Shown here: positions 7,934 through 16,286 of the stretch, piece by piece
Position numbering within the stretch: position 1 is the first letter of the stretch
Layout of the letters: every line of letters starts with the position of its first letter
Assembly (NCBI RefSeq): GCF_001468225.1
Contig: NZ_LNRU01000004.1
Span: 248,001-312,000 of the forward strand
Length of the DNA: 64,000 nt
Direction of reading: 5' to 3'
Source: Sphingopyxis sp. H053
Lineage (GTDB): Bacteria; Pseudomonadota; Alphaproteobacteria; Sphingomonadales; Sphingomonadaceae
Program-made: the position numbers and the translations under genes
The notes under the pieces: generated by a model
Database searches by the model: none
The model's input: the letters and a program-made list of their open reading frames with translations, nothing else
Told to the model about the DNA's origin: nothing

Positions 7934-8617
7934 TCAACTCTGGGGTAACGGTAGCGGATCGAGTATGGGCTTGTAGAATTTGATGTAGACCATGTCTTCC
8001 GCATTGGCGATGTGACACCCCGCGCATTCATCGACGGTTTTGACCGCCGCCGTGGCCAGATAGGGCGGAGCGGAATGATTGAAGTTGAAATAGCCCCAGC
8101 CATTTGAATCGGCGAACCGTTTGCTGTCCTTGACTGAAACGTCGAGTCCATTGGGTGGACCGGGAAAATATCCTCGCCCGGACGGTGCCGTCGTTGATCC
8201 GTCAGGAAATTCGCCTTTCGGATCACTGACGAGCTGTAATTCCTTGATCATCATGGTGCCTTCAGGCCATTTTCCGGTCGCCCGATAGGCCTTGAAAGCT
8301 GCTGGCTGCGTGTAGACATTGTGAAACTCGGGGAAATTCGCTTTCCCGCCGTTAAGGCCGTGCGGTGTCAGCGGCGCCCCGAGAAAGACCAACTCGCGAA
8401 AGTCTTTCGGCTGAACCAGATGTCCTTTGGCATCCCAAACGGGCGGGATATCGATCTCGGGATAATTGGGGTCGCGAGCGACGGCCGCTTGCGTTTGCGG
8501 TTCCGCACTGTCGGATTTCTCGCCTTCCCCTGATGCGCCGCCGCAGGCCGAAAGCGTCGATAGTAGGAAAGCCGCACTCGCAACGCTCAAAAGCGATTGA
8601 TTATAGACTCGCGTCAC
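7934..8617 (-). CDS. Cytochrome P460 family lipoprotein
   Basis: A 227-residue paralogue of the P460 domain next door. The two share H.VY..PA, the (F/W)P(D/E)G...IKE run and a C-terminal haem motif, here CAGCH (198-202). The start is chosen as GTG 8617, because GAGGAGG stands eight bases before it and the product then begins with a lipoprotein signal (STLSAC, Cys25). ATG 8740 would add an unlikely 41-residue hydrophilic leader. It lacks the cytochrome c domain of its neighbour. The two are probably one operon and could form an electron-transfer pair at the membrane; the natural substrate is unknown. Confidence 0.82.
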   Translation of the reverse strand: MTRVYNQSLLSVASAAFLLSTLSACGGASGEGEKSDSAEPQTQAAVARDPNYPEIDIPPVWDAKGHLVQPKDFRELVFLGAPLTPHGLNGGKANFPEFHNVYTQPAAFKAYRATGKWPEGTMMIKELQLVSDPKGEFPDGSTTAPSGRGYFPGPPNGLDVSVKDSKRFADSNGWGYFNFNHSAPPYLATAAVKTVDECAGCHIANAEDMVYIKFYKPILDPLPLPQS

Positions 8618-9009
8618 GGCATCCCTCCTCTTCTTGAAATGAATATTTGGTATGTGATCATCCCGCATCGCGGGGGAGATGTCCAATAGCCGAGCGGCAT
8701 AGTTGCAATAGTTTGGACGCCCATACTTTCGAGGTAACATATTGACCTAAATAGTTTTATTTTTGGGTTCAATTTGCACGGCAATTTATGCGCCGTTCGG
8801 CCGGGGTATGGTGGCCATCGCACTGACCGATTGAGGCGCGGACGCCCGGGAAGTTTCTGCCGGTGAGGGCTGTGGCCCCTTGGGCAACATCATTTTAACG
8901 ATCGAGCACGTTGACCTCGGGCGCCTGATCGCCGTCCGTACAGACCCTGGCGTCCTTGCCGTCATCAGACGGGAAGGACGCCAGCTAAGACTGTCTTTGC
9001 GCGGTGCGA
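8618..9009. other. Gene-free stretch between P460 and integrase genes
   Basis: About 390 bases with no supportable gene. The left part is AT-rich (ATAGTTTTATTTTTGGG, around 8750) and probably carries the promoter of the P460 pair. The right part holds a strong hairpin at 8947-8984. I looked here for an attachment-site repeat matching the far side of the integrase and found none I could support. Confidence 0.5.
8947..8984. terminator. Long hairpin downstream of the integrase gene
   Basis: CTGGCGTCCTT pairs with AAGGACGCCAG, then one mismatch, then CCGTC pairs with GACGG around the loop ATCA. It lies 25 bases past the integrase stop. There is no T-run, so it may be a recombinase-site structure instead of a terminator. 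Confidence 0.45.
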
Positions 9010-10230
9010 CTACTCAATTTTGCAAGGGTTTGCTGAGCGGATGATGGCCGATACATGGTCATTCCAACTCTTCATCGCTTCGCGCTTTTCATCCTTCCAG
9101 TCGTGTCGCTGGTAGATGCCGGCAACTCCCGCACGCGATCCCCCAACGTGATTTAGTACGGCTTCGGTGACTTCAAATCGGACGCCGAGCCGTTGGAAGC
9201 CGGTCGCGAGAGTTCGCCGCAAGTCGTGCAATCTCCAGTCCGGGACCGGTTCGCCACCGTCCTCCGACATGAGCAGGTCCAGCTTGTTCTTGCCCTTGCT
9301 GTAACCTGTGAAAGGTCCGCCTCTCGATGTCGCGAATATGCTGCCGCTCCGCGGCCACGTCGTCGATCCAGCGACGTCATCCAGCACGGCAACTGCAAGT
9401 TCGTTGAGCGGAACTCGATTGGGTTCGCCATTTTTTGCGCGTTCGCCCGGTAGCGTCCAGAGCAGCCCCTTTCGGTCGAGTTCCTCCCAGCGAAGCGACG
9501 AAACTTCTTCCCGTCGCTGACCTGTGACGATCAGCAGGCGAATGATTGGTCCGAAACAAGGGTGTGTAAGTGGCGCTGCAATCCAGGCACGACCCAGTTC
9601 CTCGTCGGAAAGCCAGCGGTCGCGAGCTTTGACGGCAGGGGGCGTTTCCATGCCCTCCATCGGACTGCGTTCGATATCTCCCCGGCTCACGGCCCAGCGG
9701 AAAAGACGCCGCAAGACCGCAAAGACGTTTCGAATATTAGCTACCTGCGCCCGCGGCATGCGGTCGAAGACCGCGACGATGTCAACTCGAGTAAGCTTGG
9801 GAAGAGGTTTCGAACCTAATACGGGCTTCACATGAATCCGGATGGACCGGTTCACGAGCCGCTTCCAACCTTTGCCAACGCAGGCCTCAGCGAAACGGTC
9901 GGCATAATTGTCGAAAGCCAGATCGACCGCCTCACGACGGCGCTGCCTCTCCGCATCTCCCGGATCGGTGCCTTGGGCGACGAGAATGAACAGCCGCTCC
10001 GCTTCGGCTCTCGCAGTGGTTGGCGTCCAGGGCGAGCCGTGACTGCCGATCGTGTATCGGCGGGTCTTGGATTCTCGTCCTCCCATTCGAAATTGCAGGA
10101 CGTATGAAACGGCGCCAGATTTTGTTCGCTTGGCGCCGAAGCCCCTGATGCTATCATCCCAAAGAATTTCATTCTCTCTGCTCGCAATCAGAGCATCGAC
10201 AGAGCGTTTCGTGATCTTTCCGCGTGCCAT
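9010..10230 (-). CDS. Tyrosine-type site-specific integrase
   Basis: A 406-residue P4-like phage or island integrase. It has an N-terminal arm-binding region (DUF4102-like, 'LWDDSIRGFGAKRTKSGA'), a SAM-like core-binding domain (about 105-190) and a C-terminal catalytic domain. All catalytic residues are visible: Arg239 in TGQRREE, Lys266, His335 and Arg338 in LHDLRRT, His361 in LNHVGG and Tyr373 in IYQRH. ATG 10230 is preferred over the longer ORF because GGGAGA precedes it and MARGKITKRSVDAL is a typical start. No tRNA gene lies beside it. It marks the accessory nature of the region. Confidence 0.93.
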   Translation of the reverse strand: MARGKITKRSVDALIASRENEILWDDSIRGFGAKRTKSGAVSYVLQFRMGGRESKTRRYTIGSHGSPWTPTTARAEAERLFILVAQGTDPGDAERQRRREAVDLAFDNYADRFAEACVGKGWKRLVNRSIRIHVKPVLGSKPLPKLTRVDIVAVFDRMPRAQVANIRNVFAVLRRLFRWAVSRGDIERSPMEGMETPPAVKARDRWLSDEELGRAWIAAPLTHPCFGPIIRLLIVTGQRREEVSSLRWEELDRKGLLWTLPGERAKNGEPNRVPLNELAVAVLDDVAGSTTWPRSGSIFATSRGGPFTGYSKGKNKLDLLMSEDGGEPVPDWRLHDLRRTLATGFQRLGVRFEVTEAVLNHVGGSRAGVAGIYQRHDWKDEKREAMKSWNDHVSAIIRSANPCKIE

Positions 10231-10430
10231 AAATTGGTCTCCCAATACGGCGTTTCCAGCAATCACCGGGCAATCACCGTGACGGAAATTGCCGCGTAAT
10301 TGGGGAAAAGATAGCATAGGGAGCGGCTATAAAAAACTAGCCTTTTCAACTCTATAGCTCTCTTATTTACGCCTCCAGCGGAAATACCACAGGACATCGC
10401 GCCTCGCGACAGCGGGAAGGGCGGTGCTGC

Positions 10431-11537
10431 ATGACCGGGGCATCGATCAGGATCATTACGTCGGACGTCGGCCGGATGGATCCGCTCGCGCTCGATCAGC
10501 TTGCACAGACGGCGCGACTGGAAGGCATCGACCGGGTCGTCGGGTTGCCGGATCTGCATGCCGGGCGCGGGATCGCCGTCGGTGCGGCCTTCTGGTCGCC
10601 CGCCATGGTTTTCCCGCATCTGGTCGGCAGCGACATCGGCTGCGGGATGGGGCTGTGGGAGACCGATCTGCCGGTCCGCAAGTTCAAGCTCGATGCGGCC
10701 GAACGGAAACTCCGGGGGCTGGATGAGCCGTGGGACGGCGATGCGGATGCTGAGCTGTCCGGAGCCGCTCTCGCGCCCGGGCTTGGTGATGCCGCGCTTG
10801 GCACCATCGGCGGCGGCAATCATTTTGCCGAGTTCCAGCGCATCGAACAGGTCATCGACGAGGACCTGTTCGAGGGGCTTGGATTTCGCGCCGACGCCCT
10901 CTGGCTCATGGTGCACAGCGGCTCGCGCGGGCTCGGCCAGGCGATACTGGATGCATGGACGCGGCGCGACGGCAGCGCTGCGGCTGAGGCGGCGAGCGAG
11001 GCAGGAGCAGCCTATCTCGCGGCGCACGATCATGCGGTCGCATGGGCCGTGCTTAACCGCGAGGTCATTGCGCGACGCTTCTGCGAAAAGCTCGGACTGG
11101 CGGCCGAACGCAAGCTCGACATCTGCCACAACAGCGTGACGGCGCACGAAGGCGGCTGGCTCCATCGCAAAGGGGCCGCGCCCGCCGACAAGGGGCTGGT
11201 GGTGATCCCCGGGTCGCGCGGCGATTTCAGCTATCTGGTTGAACCGGTCGTCGATCGGGGCGCCGAGGCTCTATATTCGCTCGCCCACGGTGCCGGCCGG
11301 AAGTGGAGCCGCAACGATGCCCATGGCAGGCTCTCGAAGCGATTCCGACCGGCCGAGTTGGAAAGAACCGCGCTTGGCGGGCGCGTGATTTGCGAAGACC
11401 GCCGGCTGATCTTCGAGGAAGCACCGCAAGCCTATAAGGATATCGGCGTTGTCATTCGCGATCTTGAGGAGGCGGGGCTGATCCGGGTCATCGCAAGCCT
11501 GCGCCCGCTGCTGAGCTATAAAACGAGGCGGACATGA
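10431..11537 (+). CDS. RNA ligase of the RtcB family (RtcB2 type, linked to PrfH)
   Basis: A 368-residue RtcB homologue. RtcB joins RNA ends carrying 2',3'-cyclic or 3' phosphate to 5'-OH ends using GTP and manganese. Metal-site motifs are PDLHAG (His43), GSDIGCGM (Asp68, Cys71), GGGNHFAEFQ (Asn130, His131), HSGSRG (His162) and HNSVT (His233). The guanylylated histidine lies in HGAGR (His286). It is shorter than E. coli RtcB. Its stop overlaps the next start (ATGA), coupling it to PrfH. RtcB2-PrfH pairs are reported to repair and rescue ribosomes whose 16S rRNA was cut in the decoding centre, so that is the likely role. Confidence 0.92.
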   Translation: MTGASIRIITSDVGRMDPLALDQLAQTARLEGIDRVVGLPDLHAGRGIAVGAAFWSPAMVFPHLVGSDIGCGMGLWETDLPVRKFKLDAAERKLRGLDEPWDGDADAELSGAALAPGLGDAALGTIGGGNHFAEFQRIEQVIDEDLFEGLGFRADALWLMVHSGSRGLGQAILDAWTRRDGSAAAEAASEAGAAYLAAHDHAVAWAVLNREVIARRFCEKLGLAAERKLDICHNSVTAHEGGWLHRKGAAPADKGLVVIPGSRGDFSYLVEPVVDRGAEALYSLAHGAGRKWSRNDAHGRLSKRFRPAELERTALGGRVICEDRRLIFEEAPQAYKDIGVVIRDLEEAGLIRVIASLRPLLSYKTRRT

Positions 11538-12154
11538 CCGAAATCATCATGCATCTGTCGTCGGGTCAGGGGCCGGAGGAGTGCCGCTGGGTCGTCGGCC
11601 AGCTGGCGCGCGTCTTTTTCAAGGAAGCCGCTGTTGCGGGGCTTGGCACTGAATTGCTCGAACCCGCGGCGGGCAACCCGGCGTCGCTCCTCCTGCGCGT
11701 TACCGGCGCCGGGGCCGAGCAATTCGCCAGGCAGAGAGCGGGGACCATCCAGTGGGTGGGCGCCAGTCCATTCCGACCCAATCACAAGCGGCGTAACTGG
11801 TTTGTCGGTGCGGCATTGGTTCCCCCGATCGATGAAATCGCCGAACTCAGGCCGGAAGATATCGTCTATCAGGCGATGCGCGCATCGGGGCCCGGTGGGC
11901 AGCACGTGAACAAAACGGACAGCGCGGTTCGGGCGACACATCTTCCGACGGGCTTGATCACGACGGCGCAAGATCAGCGCTCGCAACATGCCAACCGCAA
12001 GCTCGCCCGCATAAAGCTTGCCCTGATGTTGATCGAGCGCCGGGACGATGGGGCGCGGAATGCGCGCAAAGAAGAGTGGGACCGCAACAGGCGGCTCGAA
12101 CGGGGAAATCCGGTCAAGACATACTTGGGTCCGGGCTTCCAGCTCAAGCGATGA
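11534..12154 (+). CDS. prfH: Peptide chain release factor homologue PrfH
   Basis: A 206-residue release-factor-like protein. It keeps the peptidyl-tRNA hydrolysis domain, with GPGGQHVNKTDSAVR (GGQ at 121-123), and a reduced N-terminal half ending in the PrfH-type basic stretch SPFRPNHKRRNWF at 78-90, in place of the stop-codon-reading domain of RF1 and RF2. It would release the nascent peptide from a damaged ribosome so that RtcB2 can religate the rRNA. It overlaps the RtcB gene by four bases. A short ORF with a good ribosome binding site follows. Confidence 0.93.
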   Translation: MTEIIMHLSSGQGPEECRWVVGQLARVFFKEAAVAGLGTELLEPAAGNPASLLLRVTGAGAEQFARQRAGTIQWVGASPFRPNHKRRNWFVGAALVPPIDEIAELRPEDIVYQAMRASGPGGQHVNKTDSAVRATHLPTGLITTAQDQRSQHANRKLARIKLALMLIERRDDGARNARKEEWDRNRRLERGNPVKTYLGPGFQLKR

Positions 12155-12167
12155 TGAGGAGGTGGGA

Positions 12168-12257
12168 GTGGCCGTTCTCAACCATATTCTGGATACAAGC
12201 GGTCATCCCGTCTCGGGCGATTTGCCGGGGCCACGCTGGTTGTCGCAGATGATGTGA
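12168..12257 (+). CDS. Possible small ORF or truncated gene after prfH
   Basis: GTG 12168 stands six bases after a strong GAGGAGG and opens a 29-residue ORF (AVLNHILDTSGHPV... ending WLSQMM). The ribosome binding site and 13-base distance from prfH make translation plausible. I do not recognise the product. The 'ILDTSGHPV' start recalls the N-termini of some phage structural proteins, so this may be the head of a gene cut off when an island excised or rearranged. Chance occurrence is a real alternative. Confidence 0.3.
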   Translation: MAVLNHILDTSGHPVSGDLPGPRWLSQMM

Positions 12258-12428
12258 CGGCGGGCAGACATCCCTTTCCAAACCGGCGCATTAACGAGAT
12301 AGCTATGGTCGAAGCCGGGCCCGCGCACGCCGACCTTTGCAGGGCATCCAGAGCTTTCCTTAAATCGCTGAAGTCGAAACGTCCGCAGAGTGCCGGGCGG
12401 CCCGATCGCGCGCCCGGCATATGCTCTC

Positions 12429-14537
12429 TTAAGCCAATGTCAGCGGATCGCTGATGCCGTGCGCGCCGCGTTCGATGCGGCCCGCGAGACGTGCTTCCAT
12501 GCCCGGCAGCGCGACGGTGACGTCGTACCAGTCATGATCCTTCGAGGTTGGCCATGCCTGGGTCGCTTTGCCGCGGCTCGCGACCGTGACCGTTTTGCCG
12601 GCCGCGGGGGCATAAGAGTCGCGGAAGATCTTCGCCTCCTGCGCATCGTTGCCGTCGTTCACGAAGGCGAGCGCAAGCGCCCGCTGTTTGACGTTGTAGC
12701 GCGCGGTCAGCGCTGGCGCGCGCGCGGCGTCGGAAAGCGTGCCGCGGAAGGCGCGGTGGAAGCCGTTGGGGCCGAGAACCCAGAGGTCGAACGCGCCGTC
12801 GGTCCCGACGCTCCAGCGATCGTCGATTCGTTTGCCCGCCTCGACCGTATAGCGGCGCGGGATGCTGTCGAGGTTGTGCTTGTCATAGACGTGAAATACC
12901 GCGCCCGCCGCACCCTCGTTGATGAAATCGAGCACAACCGCTTGGCCGCCGGCGTCGATTCGCGCGTCGACGTGAAGCACATAGGGCAGCGCGCGCGAGC
13001 GGCGGATGCCCTTTTCCTGGAACAGGTCCTGCGGCACGCGCGGCGGCAGCGCTTTCGGGCGCTGGAGGTGGGTGTCGAGGATCGCGGCCGAGCCGCTGAC
13101 ATCGGGCAGCGCGGGGAAGGCCGCGTCGGCGCCCTTCGAGAAGTCGAAGCACGAGGTCAGGTCGCCGCAGACCGAGCGGTGCCACGGGCTGATCGCGGGG
13201 ATGGTAACGCCGAAGCGTTGTTCGAGGAACTGGCCGACCGAGGTGTGGTCGAACACTTCGCTGCTGACCCAGCCGCCCTTGCTCCACGGCGAGACGACAT
13301 ACATCGGCACGCGCGGGCCGAGGCCGAACGGCCGCGTCGTTCCCGAGATAGTGTCGTCGCGCGAGAGATATTTATCCTCATGGTCGTCGAAATAATGACC
13401 GGGCAGCGCGAGCGTCGCCTTGCCCGCGAGCGTGCCGTCGGCATTGTACGATGGCGGCGCGGCGGGCGGGAAATGGTCGAACAGCCCGTCATTCTCGTCG
13501 AAGGTCTGGAAGAAGACCGTGCCCGCCCAGGTATCGGGATTGGCGGTCAGCGCATCGAGCACCGATGCGGTGAATTCGGCGCCTTCGATCGGGGTCGAGG
13601 CCGACGGATGTTCGGACCATTGCTTGGGCGGCAGCACCCACGACACCGCGGGCAGCGTGCCGTTCTTCGCATCCTCGGCGAGCTTTTCGAGCGAATGATG
13701 CGACATGCCGCGTTCGTAGATCGGCGAGCCGGGCTTGGCGTCGCGAAAGCCCTTGAAGGCGAGGCCGCCGTGCATCGCCCCGGTCCAATTGTCGTTGGGA
13801 TCCTGATAGATGCGCCAGTCGACCCCGGCGGCTTCGAGTACCTCGGGAATCGTCGCCCATTCGAGCGCGTTTCCGGCGTAGGTATAGCCGGGTTCGGGCA
13901 GTGCACCCTTGATCCAGCAGCGGAGGTTGTTGGGTTCGGACTTGTCGTCGCGGCAGTTGGTGCCCGTCGCGGCGACCTCGGGGTCGAAATTGGACCCCGA
14001 CCAGAAGACGATGCGGTTGGGATCGGTGCCCGTGGTGATCGAGCAATGATAGGCGTCGCAGATCGTGAACGCCTCGGCGAGCGCGAACTGGAAGGGGATG
14101 TCCTCGCGCTTGTAATAGCCCATCGAATAGTCGGTCTTGAACTTGGGCCACAGGCCGAACTTGCCCTGATTCCACGCCGCCTGCGCGTCGGAGAAGCTGT
14201 GCGGGGTGCCCGGCACTTTCAGGCCGTTGGTGCGCGCGGTGTCGAGGTGGAAGGGTGGCAGGTCGCGCGCGCCGTTACTCTGGAACCAGACATTCTTGTC
14301 GCCCGCGAGCGGGATCGGATGGCGGTCGCCGAAACCGCGAACCCCCTTCATCGTCCCGAAATAATGGTCGAACGAGCGATTCTCCTGCATCAGGATGACG
14401 ATGTGGCGCACATCCTTGATCGTGCCCGTCGTGCGCTTCGCCGGGATGGCGAGCGCGCGGCCGATGCTGGCGTGAAAGGCGGCGGCGGAGCCTGCAACGC
14501 CTGCGGCCTTCAGGAAATCGCGTCTCGAATTGCTCAT
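12429..14537 (-). CDS. Phosphocholine-specific phospholipase C, Tat-exported
   Basis: A 702-residue phospholipase C of the non-haemolytic PlcN/acid phosphatase AcpA family. Translation from ATG 14537 gives a twin-arginine signal at once (SNSRRDFLKAAG). The phosphoesterase core follows with HIVILMQENRSFDHYFG, ITTGTDPNR and TFDENDGLFDHF, then DHTSVGQFLE. Two C-terminal DUF756-type domains (about 480-700) end the protein. It cleaves phosphatidylcholine-like lipids outside the cytoplasm and would release phosphocholine. It lies directly downstream of the phnDCE-type transporter genes on the same strand, consistent with phosphate scavenging. Confidence 0.93.
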   Translation of the reverse strand: MSNSRRDFLKAAGVAGSAAAFHASIGRALAIPAKRTTGTIKDVRHIVILMQENRSFDHYFGTMKGVRGFGDRHPIPLAGDKNVWFQSNGARDLPPFHLDTARTNGLKVPGTPHSFSDAQAAWNQGKFGLWPKFKTDYSMGYYKREDIPFQFALAEAFTICDAYHCSITTGTDPNRIVFWSGSNFDPEVAATGTNCRDDKSEPNNLRCWIKGALPEPGYTYAGNALEWATIPEVLEAAGVDWRIYQDPNDNWTGAMHGGLAFKGFRDAKPGSPIYERGMSHHSLEKLAEDAKNGTLPAVSWVLPPKQWSEHPSASTPIEGAEFTASVLDALTANPDTWAGTVFFQTFDENDGLFDHFPPAAPPSYNADGTLAGKATLALPGHYFDDHEDKYLSRDDTISGTTRPFGLGPRVPMYVVSPWSKGGWVSSEVFDHTSVGQFLEQRFGVTIPAISPWHRSVCGDLTSCFDFSKGADAAFPALPDVSGSAAILDTHLQRPKALPPRVPQDLFQEKGIRRSRALPYVLHVDARIDAGGQAVVLDFINEGAAGAVFHVYDKHNLDSIPRRYTVEAGKRIDDRWSVGTDGAFDLWVLGPNGFHRAFRGTLSDAARAPALTARYNVKQRALALAFVNDGNDAQEAKIFRDSYAPAAGKTVTVASRGKATQAWPTSKDHDWYDVTVALPGMEARLAGRIERGAHGISDPLTLA

Positions 14538-14571
14538 CCAAACTACTCCGGGTTCAAGGGGAAATGGGGTG

Positions 14572-15567
14572 TCATCGCCACGCCTGCCGCGCGCGCGAGG
14601 CGACAAGGTCGAGCGTCAGGATGACGAGGAAAATGGCGATCAGGATCGTGCCGACATGGCCATATTCATAGAGGTCGAAGCGGCCCTTGAGTTCCTGCCC
14701 GATACCGCCCGCGCCGACGAGGCCGATCACCGACCCCATGCGGACGTTGCGGTCGAAGGTGTAGAGCGTGCAGGCGATATGCTGCGGCAGCACTTGCGGC
14801 AGAATTGCGCTGCCCCAGATCATCAGGCGTCCGGCGCCCATCGCTGCCAATGCCTGCTGAGGGCGCGGGTCGGCGTCCTCGATATCGTCGGCGTAAAATT
14901 TGCCGAGGAACCCGGCCGAATGCAGCCCGAGTGCGAGCACTCCGGCGATCGGCCCGAAGCCGAAGGCGATGACGAGGAAGAGCGCCGCGATCAGTTCGGG
15001 GATGGCGCGGAGGAAAGCCGAGACGGCGCGCGAGCCTGTTCGCAACGCGGGGTGCGGCGTGACGTTGCGCGCGCCGAGCAGCGCGAGCGGCATCCCGATC
15101 AGTACTGCGATCACGCTACCCCATAATGCGATCTCGAGCGTCTCGAGCATCTTGGCCGCGACATGGAAGGCATAGCCGAACGGTTCGACCAGCCACGCGG
15201 TGCGCACCATACGCTCTTCGCGGCGCAGCGTTTCGGGATTGAGTTCGGTGACGCGCGTTTCGATGGTTTCGACGCGCGCGAAGGGCGGCAGGCGATCGGG
15301 GTCGAACCCCTCGATGCGGCTGACCTCGCGCCGCGACGACAATTGGATCGGCACCAATTGCGCCAGCGTCGAGCCGAGCCCGTCGGCGACCTGCGACCGG
15401 TCGGCAAGGCCCGCCTCTGCCAGCACCGCCTCGCCGCTGAGCGCGAGCATCCGGCCGATCTCGACGCGCTGCCCGGTGTACCAGAGGGTCAGCAGCGCGG
15501 CGGCGAGCAACGCGACGGCGCGCGTGTTGAGCAGCGACGGGAAGCGCCAGGGCACGGCCGGGCTCAC
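14572..15567 (-). CDS. phnE: Phosphonate/phosphate-type ABC transporter permease (PhnE)
   Basis: A 331-residue inner-membrane permease. The first helix is at about 10-30, a roughly 80-residue periplasmic loop follows, and the membrane core contains the permease signature at GFGPIAGVLALGLHSAG and the closing GAGGIGQELKGRF. GTG 15567 is the start because it overlaps the stop of the ATPase gene by four bases (GTGA); a much longer reading frame in this phase runs through the ATPase gene and is not real. It works with PhnD and PhnC. Phosphonate is the family's typical cargo, but phosphite, phosphate esters or sulfonates are possible here. Confidence 0.9.
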   Translation of the reverse strand: MSPAVPWRFPSLLNTRAVALLAAALLTLWYTGQRVEIGRMLALSGEAVLAEAGLADRSQVADGLGSTLAQLVPIQLSSRREVSRIEGFDPDRLPPFARVETIETRVTELNPETLRREERMVRTAWLVEPFGYAFHVAAKMLETLEIALWGSVIAVLIGMPLALLGARNVTPHPALRTGSRAVSAFLRAIPELIAALFLVIAFGFGPIAGVLALGLHSAGFLGKFYADDIEDADPRPQQALAAMGAGRLMIWGSAILPQVLPQHIACTLYTFDRNVRMGSVIGLVGAGGIGQELKGRFDLYEYGHVGTILIAIFLVILTLDLVASRARQAWR

Positions 15568-16286
15568 CGTGCCACCGCCCGGATTCGCGGCAGGGTCCGC
15601 TCGCCGTCGAGCATCGCGGGCGGGCCGTCGAAGACCACGCGCCCGGCATCGAGCATGATGATGCGATCGGCGAAGCGGCGCGCGAGTTCGGGCTGGTGCA
15701 GGCTGCAGAGCAAGGTCGCGCCGAGGCTGCGCGCTTCGTCGCGGAGCAGCGCGAGTGTGGCCTCGCCCGTCGCCGGGTCTAGGCTGGCAATCGGTTCGTC
15801 GGCGAGAATGATCGCGGGACGATGGAGCAGCGCGCGCGCAACCGCGACGCGCTGTTGCTGTCCGCCCGAGAGGCTGTCGGCGCGGCGCGCGAGCAGGGTT
15901 TCGTCGAGTCCGAGGCCGGCGAGCAAGTGGGCGGCGCGCATGCGGTCGGCGGGCGGGTAAAGGCCGGCGAGCGACCGCGCGATGCCGATATCGGCGACCG
16001 CCATCACATTGCGCGCGACGCTGGCGCGTCCGCTCAGCGCGAAATCCTGCGGGATCAGGCCGATGCGGCGGCGCTGCGCGCGGCTGGCGGGCGCGCCGTC
16101 GTAGAGGATGCGTCCCGCGCTTGGCGCCACAAGCCCGGCGATCGCGCGGAGCAACGTCGATTTGCCCGCGCCCGACGCGCCCAGCACGGCGCAGACCTGG
16201 CCCGCGGGAATGAAGAGCGTGACGTCTGCGAGCGCGTCGGCTGCGCCCGTGTGGCGGACGCACAGGTCGGCGATGCCGATATCCAT
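15564..16286 (-). CDS. phnC: Phosphonate-type ABC transporter ATPase (PhnC)
   Basis: A 240-residue ATPase with Walker A GASGAGKST, Q-loop LIPQDFAL, signature LSGGQQQRVAVARAL, Walker B IILADEP and switch histidine (LHQPE). ATG 16286 overlaps the PhnD stop by one base (TGATG). A GTG directly before it is possible. It powers the PhnDE importer. Confidence 0.92.
   Translation of the reverse strand: MDIGIADLCVRHTGAADALADVTLFIPAGQVCAVLGASGAGKSTLLRAIAGLVAPSAGRILYDGAPASRAQRRRIGLIPQDFALSGRASVARNVMAVADIGIARSLAGLYPPADRMRAAHLLAGLGLDETLLARRADSLSGGQQQRVAVARALLHRPAIILADEPIASLDPATGEATLALLRDEARSLGATLLCSLHQPELARRFADRIIMLDAGRVVFDGPPAMLDGERTLPRIRAVAR

Noticed and set aside
8741..10430. Attachment site or tRNA for the integrase
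   Set aside because: I compared the sequence on both sides of the integrase gene by eye and found no convincing direct repeat and no tRNA-like cloverleaf.
12178..12420. 80-codon minus-strand ORF after prfH
   Set aside because: It has no ribosome binding site, biased composition and no recognisable fold. I prefer to leave the stretch from 12258 to 12428 empty.
12390..14624. Open frame of 744 codons opposite the phospholipase gene
   Set aside because: It has no homology features, while the minus strand encodes a complete Tat-exported phospholipase.
14572..16263. A single 563-codon frame that would fuse the permease to an upstream domain
   Set aside because: The first 230 codons are a shifted reading of phnC, giving an Arg/Ala-rich nonsense product. 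The real permease starts at GTG 15567.
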